From Massilia sp. UMI-21 (GTDB lineage: Bacteria > Pseudomonadota > Gammaproteobacteria > Burkholderiales > Burkholderiaceae_D): 64,000 nt of DNA. The first letter of the stretch is position 1; each line of letters begins with the position of its first letter. Of the stretch, positions 33,774-42,041 are shown one piece after another. The stretch is from positions 3,100,001-3,164,000 of the forward strand of contig CP063848.1 in assembly GCA_015277795.1 (NCBI GenBank). Direction: 5' to 3'. Position numbers and translations under genes: made by a program. A model generated the notes under the pieces. That model saw nothing but the letters and a program-made list of their open reading frames with translations. It was not told the origin of the DNA and made no database searches.

Positions 33774-34934
33774 TTACGCCTTGTATTTACCAATGGACCG
33801 TGCATCGCGCATGATTCGATCACCGGCACCACAATGGCAGTTTGGGCAGTCAACCGAAAATGCGGCCCGCGAAGCTGCAGTATGTGCCGGCGTGTACAGC
33901 ATGTCGCGCAGACGCATGTCATGCAGATTTCCGAGTTTGAACGTGACGTAACACAGTTGCACCGTTCCATCTGCCCCTACCCATATCATTTCGCGGGCGG
34001 CACAAGGTACCTTCATTTTCGAACCGAGCAGCAACCAGTCCGGCATCGATCGAATCCCTTCAGGCGTATGACGGATCACCTCGGGGTACTGCTCTTTTAA
34101 CACCAGCAAGTCATTGATGACTACATCGATCGCTTCCCTGTCCTCATCGCGGAACTGCAGTTCGCGATCCGGCCCCTCCGTAAAGTAGGGTAAGGAGTAG
34201 TGCACCATATCGACCTGCAATGTCGTGTGGTACTTGAGCGCAAATTCGAATGCTTCACGCAGGGATTCCCGATTGCAGGTTTGGCGCCGCAGTAACCAGT
34301 TGATCTGGATCCTGACTGTATCGCCATACTTTTGTCTGACGTCGGCAATACTTGCTTCCATTCGCCTGAAGCGTCCCGGCCTCTGCGTATACGCGTCATA
34401 TGCGGCGCCGACTCCGTAAAAGCCGACTGACAGATCCCTGAGCCCCGCCGCATACAGCTCGTCGATTCGTGACGACAGGGCGATCGCATTGGTTGTCACG
34501 GCAGGCGCAAGCCCGATTTCTTTGCAGTAGGCGACGATTCTGGGCAGATCGGGATGCAGCAGCGGCTCTCCGCCGTAGAGGCGGACTTTGTAGATGCCCG
34601 CTTCCTTGGCATCGTCGAGCACGCCACGCGTGTGTTCCCAACTCAACTGCGATCCTGCCATGAAATCCCGGCCGTATTTGCAACCCTGGCAGCGTAGATT
34701 GCAATAACTTGTCAAGGCAAGCATGATCAGATGGGGACTAGGCCGAATCACCGCAGGAGCGATTCTTCCAACTGAATGATGCTGCCTCAGCATCCAGGTT
34801 TCGACCTTTGCGGTGGCATCCCGGACCGTCGGATGGCTACGAAGAGCTGCACCAACCTGATGGCGCAACGCGTTCCGGACAACGTTGACAACTTTTGCGC
34901 TTCCCATATCGACCGAATCCCTGGCTATGTTCAT
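33774..34934 (-). CDS. Radical SAM protein with SPASM-like C-terminus
   Basis: A 386-residue radical SAM enzyme. The [4Fe-4S] motif CX3CX2C appears as TSYCNLRCQGCKYG, followed by KVRLYGGEPLLHPDL (the GGEP motif) and AVTTNAIALS. The C-terminal part has more cysteines (VPCAAREMIW, VQLCYVTFKLGNLHD, VDCPNCHCGAGDR), the pattern of a SPASM or twitch auxiliary-cluster domain. Such enzymes modify peptides or sugars. Start ATG 34934 is preferred; upstream in-frame codons fall in a probable promoter. No precursor-peptide gene of obvious type is adjacent. Co-transcription with the glycosyltransferase is likely. Confidence 0.88.
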   Translation of the reverse strand: MNIARDSVDMGSAKVVNVVRNALRHQVGAALRSHPTVRDATAKVETWMLRQHHSVGRIAPAVIRPSPHLIMLALTSYCNLRCQGCKYGRDFMAGSQLSWEHTRGVLDDAKEAGIYKVRLYGGEPLLHPDLPRIVAYCKEIGLAPAVTTNAIALSSRIDELYAAGLRDLSVGFYGVGAAYDAYTQRPGRFRRMEASIADVRQKYGDTVRIQINWLLRRQTCNRESLREAFEFALKYHTTLQVDMVHYSLPYFTEGPDRELQFRDEDREAIDVVINDLLVLKEQYPEVIRHTPEGIRSMPDWLLLGSKMKVPCAAREMIWVGADGTVQLCYVTFKLGNLHDMRLRDMLYTPAHTAASRAAFSVDCPNCHCGAGDRIMRDARSIGKYKA

Positions 34935-35333
34935 TTGTAACCTAGCAATAAGCATACCCATCGAAAAAACGTGATTCAATTCAACACGTTAAATTTTGCT
35001 GGAGAAAGCATGTAAAGGATTCCGACACTGCAAGAAGGTATCGGCATCCGATGGACATCAGCGCGGTGGCCAGCGTAGTGGCCCTTGGTCTCGTCAGACC
35101 TCGATGGCGTGCCTGCTCAGTCGCCTGTCATGGTTCGGCGCTAAACTTTATATGGCTGAGCGTGGCGCGTTCACTGATCGAATCCTCGGCCGGTGTAGGC
35201 AGTTCGAAATAGCTCAGTGAATAAGCCTTGGCTCGCAACACAACTCGCGCACCTGCCAGCGCTTGCTCGTCGTCGCCAATTCGATTGGTTTCTAGCGCAC
35301 TGTCAGACTCGCCACAGTAGCGCCCGGAGCAGT
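34935..35333. other. Intergenic region upstream of the radical SAM operon
   Basis: These 399 bases separate the end of the MFS gene (minus) from the radical SAM gene (minus). They are AT-richer than the flanks and mark one edge of the low-GC insert. I see only the promoter-like element listed next; short frames present on both strands are not protein-like. Confidence 0.4.
34951..34979 (-). promoter_or_regulatory. Candidate sigma70 promoter of the radical SAM operon
   Basis: On the minus strand TTGAAT (34979-34974), a 17-base spacer and TATGCT (34956-34951) precede ATG 34934. Each box matches consensus at 4 of 6 positions. The -35 coincides with an in-frame TTG, which argues against that TTG as the translation start. 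Confidence 0.4.
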
Positions 35334-36650
35334 TCACTCCAACGCACGCCGACGCGACTCCACATCGACATTCAGGATCGCCACCGCCCCAATCAGCAAG
35401 AACGCCGCCAGCATCCCCAGCGCCAGCGTGAACTGCGTCGCCATCACCGGCGCCACGATCGCGGGCGCGAACAGCCCGCCGAAGCGTGCCACGGCGCCGG
35501 CCAGGCCCATGCCGCTGGCGCGCAGGTCGGTCGGGTAGACCTCGGGGGTGAAGGCGTACAGGGCGCCCCAGGTGCCCAGCAGCGCGAAACTCATCAACAG
35601 GGTCGAGCCGACCACCAGCCAGCTGGCGTTGCCCAAGCTGTAGGCCATGCAACCGGCCGCGCTGAGCAACAGGAATCCGACCAGGGTCGGCTTGCGCCCC
35701 CAGCGCTCGACGCCGTAGGCCGACAGCGCGAATCCGGGCAACTGCACCAGCGCCAGCACGATCAGGAACTCCTGGCCGCGCATGAAGCCGAAGCCCTCGG
35801 CGCTCAATTTCACCGGCAGGTAGACGAACACGCCGTAGTAGGCCACCGAGATCAGCATCCAGGCCACCAGCAACGCGATGCTGCGCCGGCGCAGCGCGCC
35901 GGAAAACAACGCCGACAGCGTTTGCTTGGGTGCGCTGTCCGGCTGCAGGGGCGGAATCTCGGCCTGGCGTCCGTTGACGGCGGCCACGCGGGCCAGCACG
36001 GCTCTCGCCTGTTCGCCTTTGCCGCTGCGGTTCAGGTACATCGGCGACTCCGGCACGAACAGGCGCAAGACCACGCCGATCAGCGCCGGCAAGCCGGTGA
36101 CGAAAAAGATCACACGCCAGGCATCGTCGCCCCAGCGCAGCGCCACCAGGGCCAGCACCGCCAGCAGGATGGTGCCGACCGCCCAGAAGGATTCGAGCAG
36201 CACCAGCCAGCGCCCGCGCCGGTCGCTGGGCAGGAACTCGGCCATCATGGTGTAGTCGACCGGCAGCGTGCCGCCGACCCCGATGCCGGTCAGGAAGCGC
36301 AGCGCCAGTAGCCAGGTCAGGTCCGGCGCGAAGCTCGAGGCCACGCCGAAGCAGGCGTCGACCAGCACCGCCGCCATCAGCACCGGGCGGCGCCCGATGC
36401 GGTCGGCCAGGCGGCCGAAGGCGAAGGCGCCGACCAGCATCCCGACAAAGAACCAGGTGCCGGTCTGCAGCGCCTGCGGCAGCGTCACGCCGAAGGTCTT
36501 CGCAATCGAGGGCGCACTGAAGCCGATCGACAGCACCTGCATGGCGTCCGCCATCCAGACCAGGCCGAAGATGGCGAACAGCCGGTACTGGAAACGGCCC
36601 ACGCCCGCGGCCTGGATCGCCTGCTCTACCGTCGCAGTCGGACTCGCCAT
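35334..36650 (-). CDS. MFS transporter, sugar-porter/NiaP-like
   Basis: A 438-residue major-facilitator protein with 12 predicted helices. Signature loops are FGRLADRIGRRPVLM between helices 2 and 3, FLPSDRRGRWLVLLESFW after helix 4, VERWGRKPTLVG between helices 8 and 9, and FTPEVYPTDLRASGMG after helix 10. PESPMYL before the central loop and PTDLRASG are usual in sugar-porter and aromatic/niacin (NiaP, SV2-like) carriers. The substrate is not assignable. It follows the metallo-beta-lactamase-fold gene by 93 bases on the same strand, so the pair may be an operon handling one metabolite. Confidence 0.88.
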   Translation of the reverse strand: MASPTATVEQAIQAAGVGRFQYRLFAIFGLVWMADAMQVLSIGFSAPSIAKTFGVTLPQALQTGTWFFVGMLVGAFAFGRLADRIGRRPVLMAAVLVDACFGVASSFAPDLTWLLALRFLTGIGVGGTLPVDYTMMAEFLPSDRRGRWLVLLESFWAVGTILLAVLALVALRWGDDAWRVIFFVTGLPALIGVVLRLFVPESPMYLNRSGKGEQARAVLARVAAVNGRQAEIPPLQPDSAPKQTLSALFSGALRRRSIALLVAWMLISVAYYGVFVYLPVKLSAEGFGFMRGQEFLIVLALVQLPGFALSAYGVERWGRKPTLVGFLLLSAAGCMAYSLGNASWLVVGSTLLMSFALLGTWGALYAFTPEVYPTDLRASGMGLAGAVARFGGLFAPAIVAPVMATQFTLALGMLAAFLLIGAVAILNVDVESRRRALE

Positions 36651-36743
36651 CTCTTCCCCCTCAACATTTGCCTTGATTACCAGTTTGAAGGAAAGAATTG
36701 CCTCGGACCGTGCATTGGACTACACAGGCACGCAATAACCGGC

Positions 36744-38105
36744 TCAGCTTGCGGCCTGGCGCCCGAGCAGGCGGCGTAGCTGGGCGGCCTGGTAGGCGCC
36801 GAAGGTATCGCCGAACAGGCAGCGGATGAGCGGGTCGTCGACCACCTCGGCCTGGGTCAGCGCCGCTTCCACCGCGGGTTCGAAGCGGGCCTCGTTGATA
36901 CGCATGTACATCGAGGTGAGCGACTCGCCCAGTTCCAGCGCCGCATACAGCTTGGCGGCCGGGATCTCGGTGGCCCATGCGAGGGGGCCGGCCTCAGGGC
37001 CAGCCGGGCTGGCCCGGCCGGGCTCCAGCAGATAGCGGAAACGCTGTTTCGCCCCCGCGTGGTCATACACCGAGAGCTGCCAGACACGGGGCTGGTCGAA
37101 ATACGCCGACTCCGCCTCCATCTGCGCATACTTCAGCGGCAGCTCCACGGCGCAATAGCGCATCACGCGCGCGGTCTCGGCTTCGGTAAGCGGGGCGAAG
37201 CGGCGTGCGATGTCCGCCGTCGGCGGCGGGGTCGCATGGCCCTCGTAGGCGTAATCCACATCCTGCTCGCCGACCGGGCTGGCCCAGCCCAGCGGCGGCG
37301 CCGGCTGCAGTCCGCCGGCATCCAGCCGCACCGACACCGAGGGGTTCAGGCGCACGACCTGCGCCTGCGGCAGCGCCGCCCCGACTTCCTGTGCGAAGCG
37401 GGCATACGAGATCGGGAAAAAAGCGCGGTTGTACCAGGACCACGGCTCCTGCAGGAACTGGCAGGAACTCGGCACCACGTAGCGCGGGTCGAGCGCCTGC
37501 AGTTGGGCGATCCACTCCTCCGGCAATGATGGCGGCGCCGCCGAGGCGCGGGTCGGCGCCAGCACCTCGATCTCGCGCATGGTCTGGAACGGCCACAACA
37601 CCATGTCCCACGGGCCTTCGCGGACCAATCGGGCCAGCGAGTCTTCGTCGATCCATGAATCGACCACGTTCAACACCTTCATCCCGCCCGCGTTCACCTG
37701 GAACATCGAGTCGACGTCGGCATCCATGGCCTCGCGCGGGATCACCTGGAACGGCCCGACCTCGACCGGCACGTCCAGCTGCAGGCGATGCACGCTGCTG
37801 AAGCCCAGCTGGCGCACCATGTCGAACAGCTCCTCGAACATGCAGTAGATATACAGCGGGGTATCGCGCGCCAGCAGGTCCAGGCTCTCGAGCGAGCAAT
37901 GGTCGTCGTGGAAGTGTGAGATGAACACCGCGGCGAAGCGTTCGCGGCGGATCGCCGCCTCGTCGAAGCGCACGCCGGGAAAGGCGTGGCAATTGCGGCT
38001 GAAGGGATTCTCGAAGATCGTATCGAATGCAATCCGGGTGCCCTCGCACGCGAACACGTAGCCGGCGTGCAGGATTCTCGATATCGTCAGGCCAGTCTGG
38101 TCCAC
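36744..38105 (-). CDS. Metallo-beta-lactamase-fold hydrolase
   Basis: A 453-residue protein. The N-terminal half is a metallo-beta-lactamase fold with the HxHxDH zinc motif (FISHFHDDHCS near residue 65) and later metal ligands plausibly in LNVVDSW. The C-terminal half (from about 240) is an additional domain of unknown type. Length is about twice that of a minimal MBL enzyme. The start is GTG 38105, supported by GGGAG five bases upstream. A terminator just upstream (38135-38162) isolates it from the aldehyde dehydrogenase gene. Substrate unknown; probable partner is the MFS transporter downstream. Confidence 0.82.
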   Translation of the reverse strand: MDQTGLTISRILHAGYVFACEGTRIAFDTIFENPFSRNCHAFPGVRFDEAAIRRERFAAVFISHFHDDHCSLESLDLLARDTPLYIYCMFEELFDMVRQLGFSSVHRLQLDVPVEVGPFQVIPREAMDADVDSMFQVNAGGMKVLNVVDSWIDEDSLARLVREGPWDMVLWPFQTMREIEVLAPTRASAAPPSLPEEWIAQLQALDPRYVVPSSCQFLQEPWSWYNRAFFPISYARFAQEVGAALPQAQVVRLNPSVSVRLDAGGLQPAPPLGWASPVGEQDVDYAYEGHATPPPTADIARRFAPLTEAETARVMRYCAVELPLKYAQMEAESAYFDQPRVWQLSVYDHAGAKQRFRYLLEPGRASPAGPEAGPLAWATEIPAAKLYAALELGESLTSMYMRINEARFEPAVEAALTQAEVVDDPLIRCLFGDTFGAYQAAQLRRLLGRQAAS

Positions 38106-38134
38106 GTGTGCTCCCTGGGTACGACAATCAACAA

Positions 38135-38162
38135 ATAAAAAAGCCCCTGGCGAACCAGGGGC
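38135..38162 (-). terminator. Rho-independent terminator of the aldehyde dehydrogenase gene
   Basis: On the minus strand GCCCCTGG-TTCG-CCAGGGGC is followed by TTTTTTATTTG. The stem is 8 base pairs, perfect and GC-rich, with a UUCG-type tetraloop and a following U-run. It starts 18 bases after the aldehyde dehydrogenase stop. Confidence 0.9.
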
Positions 38163-38180
38163 CTGGGACGTCGCCGTACT

Positions 38181-39626
38181 TTACACGCCGACCATCGACA
38201 CCGCCTTGGTGTTCAGGTAGGACTCCAGCGCTTCCGGACCGCCTTCCGAGCCATAGCCCGAATCCTTGATGCCGCCGAAGGGCAGCTCGGCGCTCGGGGT
38301 GGCCGGCTGGTTAATCCAGAGCATGCCGACTTCGACGCGGTTCATCAGGAGCTGGGCGTTCTTGATCGAGCTGGTGAAGGCATAGCCGGCCAGGCCGTAC
38401 GGCAGGCGGTTGGCCTCCGCGATCGCGTCTTCCAGGCTGTCGAAGCCGCGAATCGCCGCCACCGGACCGAAGGGCTCGTCGTTGAAGACGCTCGCTTCCA
38501 GGGGCACGTCGGCCAGGATGGTCGGAGCGAAGAAGTTGCCGGCGTCGCCAACGCGCGCGCCGCCGGTGGCGACCGTCGCGCCCTTGGCGCGCGCATCGTC
38601 GATCACCTGCGACATCGCCGTCAGGCGGCGCGCATTGGCCAGCGGGCCGAGGGTGGTCCCCTCCGCCAGGCCGTCGCCGAGCTTCAGGCTTTCGGCATGC
38701 TTGACCAGGGCGCGGGTGAACTCGTCCTTGATCGCATTGTGGACCAGGAAGCGGGTCGGCGAAATGCACACCTGGCCCGCATTACGGAACTTGGCGCCGC
38801 CGGCGGCCTTGACCGCCAGGTTGACGTCGGCGTCGGCCGCGATGATCACCGGCGCATGGCCGCCCAGCTCCATGGTGGCGCGCTTCATGTGGGCGCCGGC
38901 CAGCGCGGCCAGCTGCTTGCCGACCGGGGTCGAGCCGGTGAAGGTGACCTTGCGGATCACCGGATGCGGGATCAGGTAGCTGGAGATCTCGGCCGGGTCG
39001 CCGAACACCAGGCCCACCACGCCCGGCGGCACGCCGGCATCGACGAAGCACTGGAACAGTGCCGCGGGGGACGCCGGGGTTTCTTCCGGCGCCTTGCACA
39101 GGAAGGAGCAGCCGGTCGCCAGCGCCGCGGCCAGCTTGCGCACGATCTGGTTGATCGGGAAGTTCCAGGGCGTGAAGGCGGCGACCGGGCCGACCGGCTC
39201 CTTCAGCACCAGCTGCTGGGCCGCCGGGTTGCGCGCCGGGACGATGCGGCCGTACACGCGCATGCCTTCGGCGGCGAACCAGTCGATGATCTCGGCGCCG
39301 GCCATGGCTTCCATCTTCGCTTCGGCCAGCGGCTTGCCCTGCTCCTGGGTCAGCAGGCGGGCGATGTCGCCGGCGCGCTCGCGCAGCAGGTTGGCGGCGC
39401 GGCGCATGGTGGCGGCACGCTCGGCGGCCGGCACGAAGCGCCAGGCCTCGAAGCCCTGCTGCGCGGCCGCCAGGGCGCGGTCCAGGTCGGCGATGCCGGC
39501 ATGGGCCACGCTGCCGATCGCCTGGCCGGTAGCCGGGTTCAGCACCGGGATCGTCTTGCCGCCGGTCGCGTCTTGCCATTCGTTGGCGATGAGGAGTCGG
39601 GTATCGGGATAGCTGGAAGTCGTCAT
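38181..39626 (-). CDS. Succinate-semialdehyde dehydrogenase-family aldehyde dehydrogenase
   Basis: A 481-residue NAD(P)-dependent aldehyde dehydrogenase. Typical blocks are [26 protein letters not shown] (coenzyme fold), [11 protein letters not shown], catalytic Glu in [10 protein letters not shown] and catalytic Cys in [12 protein letters not shown], with [11 protein letters not shown] near the end. Overall it resembles the GabD/succinate-semialdehyde group, but the residues after the catalytic Cys (ISPTRF) differ from classic GabD (VCANR), so another semialdehyde is possible. Start ATG 39626 matches the family; a 53-residue upstream extension is not protein-like. No GABA transaminase gene is adjacent. 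Confidence 0.88.
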   Translation of the reverse strand: MTTSSYPDTRLLIANEWQDATGGKTIPVLNPATGQAIGSVAHAGIADLDRALAAAQQGFEAWRFVPAAERAATMRRAANLLRERAGDIARLLTQEQGKPLAEAKMEAMAGAEIIDWFAAEGMRVYGRIVPARNPAAQQLVLKEPVGPVAAFTPWNFPINQIVRKLAAALATGCSFLCKAPEETPASPAALFQCFVDAGVPPGVVGLVFGDPAEISSYLIPHPVIRKVTFTGSTPVGKQLAALAGAHMKRATMELGGHAPVIIAADADVNLAVKAAGGAKFRNAGQVCISPTRFLVHNAIKDEFTRALVKHAESLKLGDGLAEGTTLGPLANARRLTAMSQVIDDARAKGATVATGGARVGDAGNFFAPTILADVPLEASVFNDEPFGPVAAIRGFDSLEDAIAEANRLPYGLAGYAFTSSIKNAQLLMNRVEVGMLWINQPATPSAELPFGGIKDSGYGSEGGPEALESYLNTKAVSMVGV

Positions 39627-39833
39627 GGGGCGTCGGTTCCTGTGTTGAATGAATCGTAAAACATGATGATAACCGGTGTGCGCCCGGTCTGCAGGCTGGC
39701 GCCGACTGGCGAGTTTTGCGCGGGGCCCGCGAGACGGGTCCGCTCCCCGGAAAGCCCAAGGAGCGGTGCGCGACCGCCATGCCATTGCCTGTGGATGATT
39801 CCGCCTGGGCGCGCGCAGGCAAGCGATGCTGCT

Positions 39834-39950
39834 TCAGCCTTTTGGCGGCTTCAGCTTGCTGATCGCCGCCAACGCGATCAGCACGACGGCCGCGAAGTGG
39901 TTGCCGTTGAGTACGGTTACGAACTGGATGAGCGGGTCGAGCGTCTCCAT
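39834..39950 (-). CDS. Mini-protein of 38 residues with one TM helix
   Basis: The product is METLDPLIQFVTVLNGNHFA followed by AVVLIALAAISKLKPPKG: a short polar start, a single hydrophobic helix (about 19-30) and a basic Pro/Lys tail. GGAGG lies eight bases upstream of ATG 39950, one of the best ribosome-binding sites in the window, and the sequence is compact with no odd codons. No homologue is recognised. It is an orphan between the aldehyde dehydrogenase start and a hypothetical gene. Confidence 0.55.
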   Translation of the reverse strand: METLDPLIQFVTVLNGNHFAAVVLIALAAISKLKPPKG

Positions 39951-40255
39951 TCCTTATTCCTCCAAGTGGGCCCGCCGACGTGCCGCCACGCACAGGGAAT
40001 CATTCGGCCTTATGTTCCGCGGGTACATCTTCGACATATCAGTCCGCTTGGGAGTTGCCGCCAGTCTGAAACGAACTGAGCTGTATCAACGTACTTTCGT
40101 ATAGGCACCAGAAGCCTAGCGTTAGACGAACGGAAACAAGCCCGGAAAGCGCTGCCGAGGAAGTGCAAGTCTGTGCGAAGACAGGGAAGGCACCTCATCG
40201 ATTCCCTACAATCGCTTGGGTCGGTAATGTCGAGCGAACGAATGTCGGAATGCCA
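39951..40255. other. Intergenic region, nothing recognised
   Basis: These 305 bases separate the divergent mini-gene (minus) and hypothetical gene (plus). Apart from the GGAGG of the mini-gene at its left edge, I see no convincing promoter, repeat or coding frame. Confidence 0.4.
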
Positions 40256-40810
40256 ATGGAAAGCGTCGTCGTCTACACGGGGAAGGATTTGCGCCGCATG
40301 CGCGAGGAAGGTGGCTGCGGCCATTGGACGGCCAGCGCGATCCGGGTGGAGGCGGCCGAGTACCTCGTCTGCGTGCGAAATCGACGCGAACAGTGGGCCG
40401 CGATGGATTACGAGCACGGCCTGGCTTTTCTCATTGCAAAAATTTCCGGCACGAAGGCATCGCCCCATGCGGCCCGGATCACGATTGAATTCAGCAGCTA
40501 TGCCATACTCGACGTTCCAGGCGCCTGGCAGTTGCTGGCGAAGGGTCAGCGCTTTCCGGTGGCCTACCTGGAAACCGACGAACTGTTTCGCAGGCTCCGC
40601 CTGAAAGAAGACGACCTGGACTGGCAGCCGCTGGTCGGCGAGCCGCCCCGCATACGGGTCGCAGAGGGCGGTACGCCCATGCTCCCGGCCCCCGACCACG
40701 CCGAGCTCACCACCGGTGGCTTTACCAAAGCGATCGTCGATGCCAAGCGCAAGCTGGCCGAATCCCTTGGCATAGCTTCCGAGAAAATAGAGATAACCAT
40801 CCGCTTGTAA
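40256..40810 (+). CDS. Hypothetical protein
   Basis: A 184-residue soluble protein of no family I recognise. It starts MESVVVYTGKDLRRMREEGG followed by CGHWTASAIRVEAAEYLVCVRN. It has alternating hydrophobic strands (FLIAKISGTK, ARITIEFSSYAIL) and a helical C-terminus (FTKAIVDAKRKLAESLGIASEKIEITIRL). The GHW followed by strand-rich sequence is reminiscent of PUA/EVE-like small domains, but this is a guess. Starts at 40250 or 40163 are possible; 40256 has GGA about seven bases upstream. It converges with the phosphofructokinase gene. Confidence 0.6.
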   Translation: MESVVVYTGKDLRRMREEGGCGHWTASAIRVEAAEYLVCVRNRREQWAAMDYEHGLAFLIAKISGTKASPHAARITIEFSSYAILDVPGAWQLLAKGQRFPVAYLETDELFRRLRLKEDDLDWQPLVGEPPRIRVAEGGTPMLPAPDHAELTTGGFTKAIVDAKRKLAESLGIASEKIEITIRL

Positions 40811-40869
40811 CGCCAGGAACGTCCGGTGTGTCGCCCGCGGGCCGGGCGGCGCGCTTCACCGGCAGCCGG

Positions 40870-41985
40870 TCAAGGCGCGCCATCGCCCAGGCAGATGCCA
40901 AGATCGCGCGCCGTGCGCAGCGTGTCCCCGTCCAGCGGCACCAGCCTGCTGTGCCCCGCCACCTCGCCCAGCGGGACGGTGCCGACGCCCCCCTCGCCCA
41001 GCGCCACCATGACACCGGCCTGCCCGGCCGCGAGCGCGCGCACGGCGGCGGCCCCGAAGCGCGCGGACACCACGCGATCGAAGGCGGATGGCGCGCCGCC
41101 GCGCAGCAGGTGGCCCAGCACCACGCTGCGGCAATCCTTGCCGGTGCGCTCGGCCAGCCGGCCCTCGACCCAGGCGCCGATGCCGCCCAGCCGTTCGGCG
41201 TGCCCGGCGCCGGCGCCGGCCCGCAGCGCGCGGCCCTCGCCGCGCGGCTGTGCGCCCTCGGCCACCACCACGATCGTGTGGCCGCGCCCGAGCGCATCGC
41301 GGCGGGCAATCGCGGCAGCCACCGCATCGATGTCGAAGGGGATCTCGGGCAGCAGGATCACATGGGCGCCGCCGGCCATGCCCGCGTGCAGGGCGATCCA
41401 GCCGGCGTAGCGCCCCATCACCTCCACCACCATCACCCGGTGCTGGCTGTCCGCCGTGGTGTGCAGGCGGTCGATGCATTCGGTGGCAAAGCCCACCGCG
41501 GTGTCGAAGCCGAAGGTCTGGATGGTGCGGTCGAGGTCATTGTCGATGGTCTTGGGCACGCCGACCACGGGCAGTCCCTTGCGATGCAGGCAGTCGGCGA
41601 TCTCCATCGAGCTGTCGCCGCCCACCATCACCAGGGCGTCGAATCCGTGATGGCGGCACAGGCCGACCAGCTCGTCGCTGCGGTCTTCCTCGCCGGGGGC
41701 GCCGTCGCGGCGCACCGGATAGCGCAAGGGATTGCCGCGGTTGGTGCTGCCGAGGATGGTGCCGCCGAGATGCCCGATGCCGTGCACCGCCTCGGGCAGC
41801 AGGCGCAACACCGGTTCGCCCAGGCAGCTGTGCGGCGCCAACAGGCCGTTGAAGCCGTCGCGGATGCCCCAGCACTCCCAGCCGTGCCCACTGGACGCGA
41901 GCACGACCGCACGGATCACGGCGTTCAGGCCGGGGGCGTCGCCGCCGCCGGTGGTGACGGCAATGCGCTGGATGGAAGCTTGCAT
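40870..41985 (-). CDS. pfkA: 6-phosphofructokinase family protein (mixed donor type)
   Basis: A 371-residue phosphofructokinase. Motifs: TTGGGDAPGLNAVIRA (nucleotide loop), LGSTNRGNP, VMVGGDSSME, VPKTIDNDLDRT (catalytic Asp of TIDND), EVMGRYAGWIALHAG (fructose 6-phosphate site) and LGHLLRGG. At the two positions that set donor choice in this family (104 and 124 in E. coli PfkA), it has Ser (GGDSS) and Lys (PKTID). ATP enzymes usually have Gly at 104, and pyrophosphate enzymes have Asp at 104 with Lys at 124. The donor is therefore uncertain. It stands alone between a hypothetical gene and the pectin locus. Confidence 0.88.
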   Translation of the reverse strand: MQASIQRIAVTTGGGDAPGLNAVIRAVVLASSGHGWECWGIRDGFNGLLAPHSCLGEPVLRLLPEAVHGIGHLGGTILGSTNRGNPLRYPVRRDGAPGEEDRSDELVGLCRHHGFDALVMVGGDSSMEIADCLHRKGLPVVGVPKTIDNDLDRTIQTFGFDTAVGFATECIDRLHTTADSQHRVMVVEVMGRYAGWIALHAGMAGGAHVILLPEIPFDIDAVAAAIARRDALGRGHTIVVVAEGAQPRGEGRALRAGAGAGHAERLGGIGAWVEGRLAERTGKDCRSVVLGHLLRGGAPSAFDRVVSARFGAAAVRALAAGQAGVMVALGEGGVGTVPLGEVAGHSRLVPLDGDTLRTARDLGICLGDGAP

Positions 41986-42041
41986 GGGAACTCCTGTCGC
42001 GGCATGGTCTGCGCCCCACTATAGCATTGCGCCGGCCGTCC

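Noticed and set aside
35128..35652. Minus-strand frame crossing the MFS gene end
   Set aside because: It overlaps the MFS coding region out of frame, and its tail past 35330 has no recognisable content.
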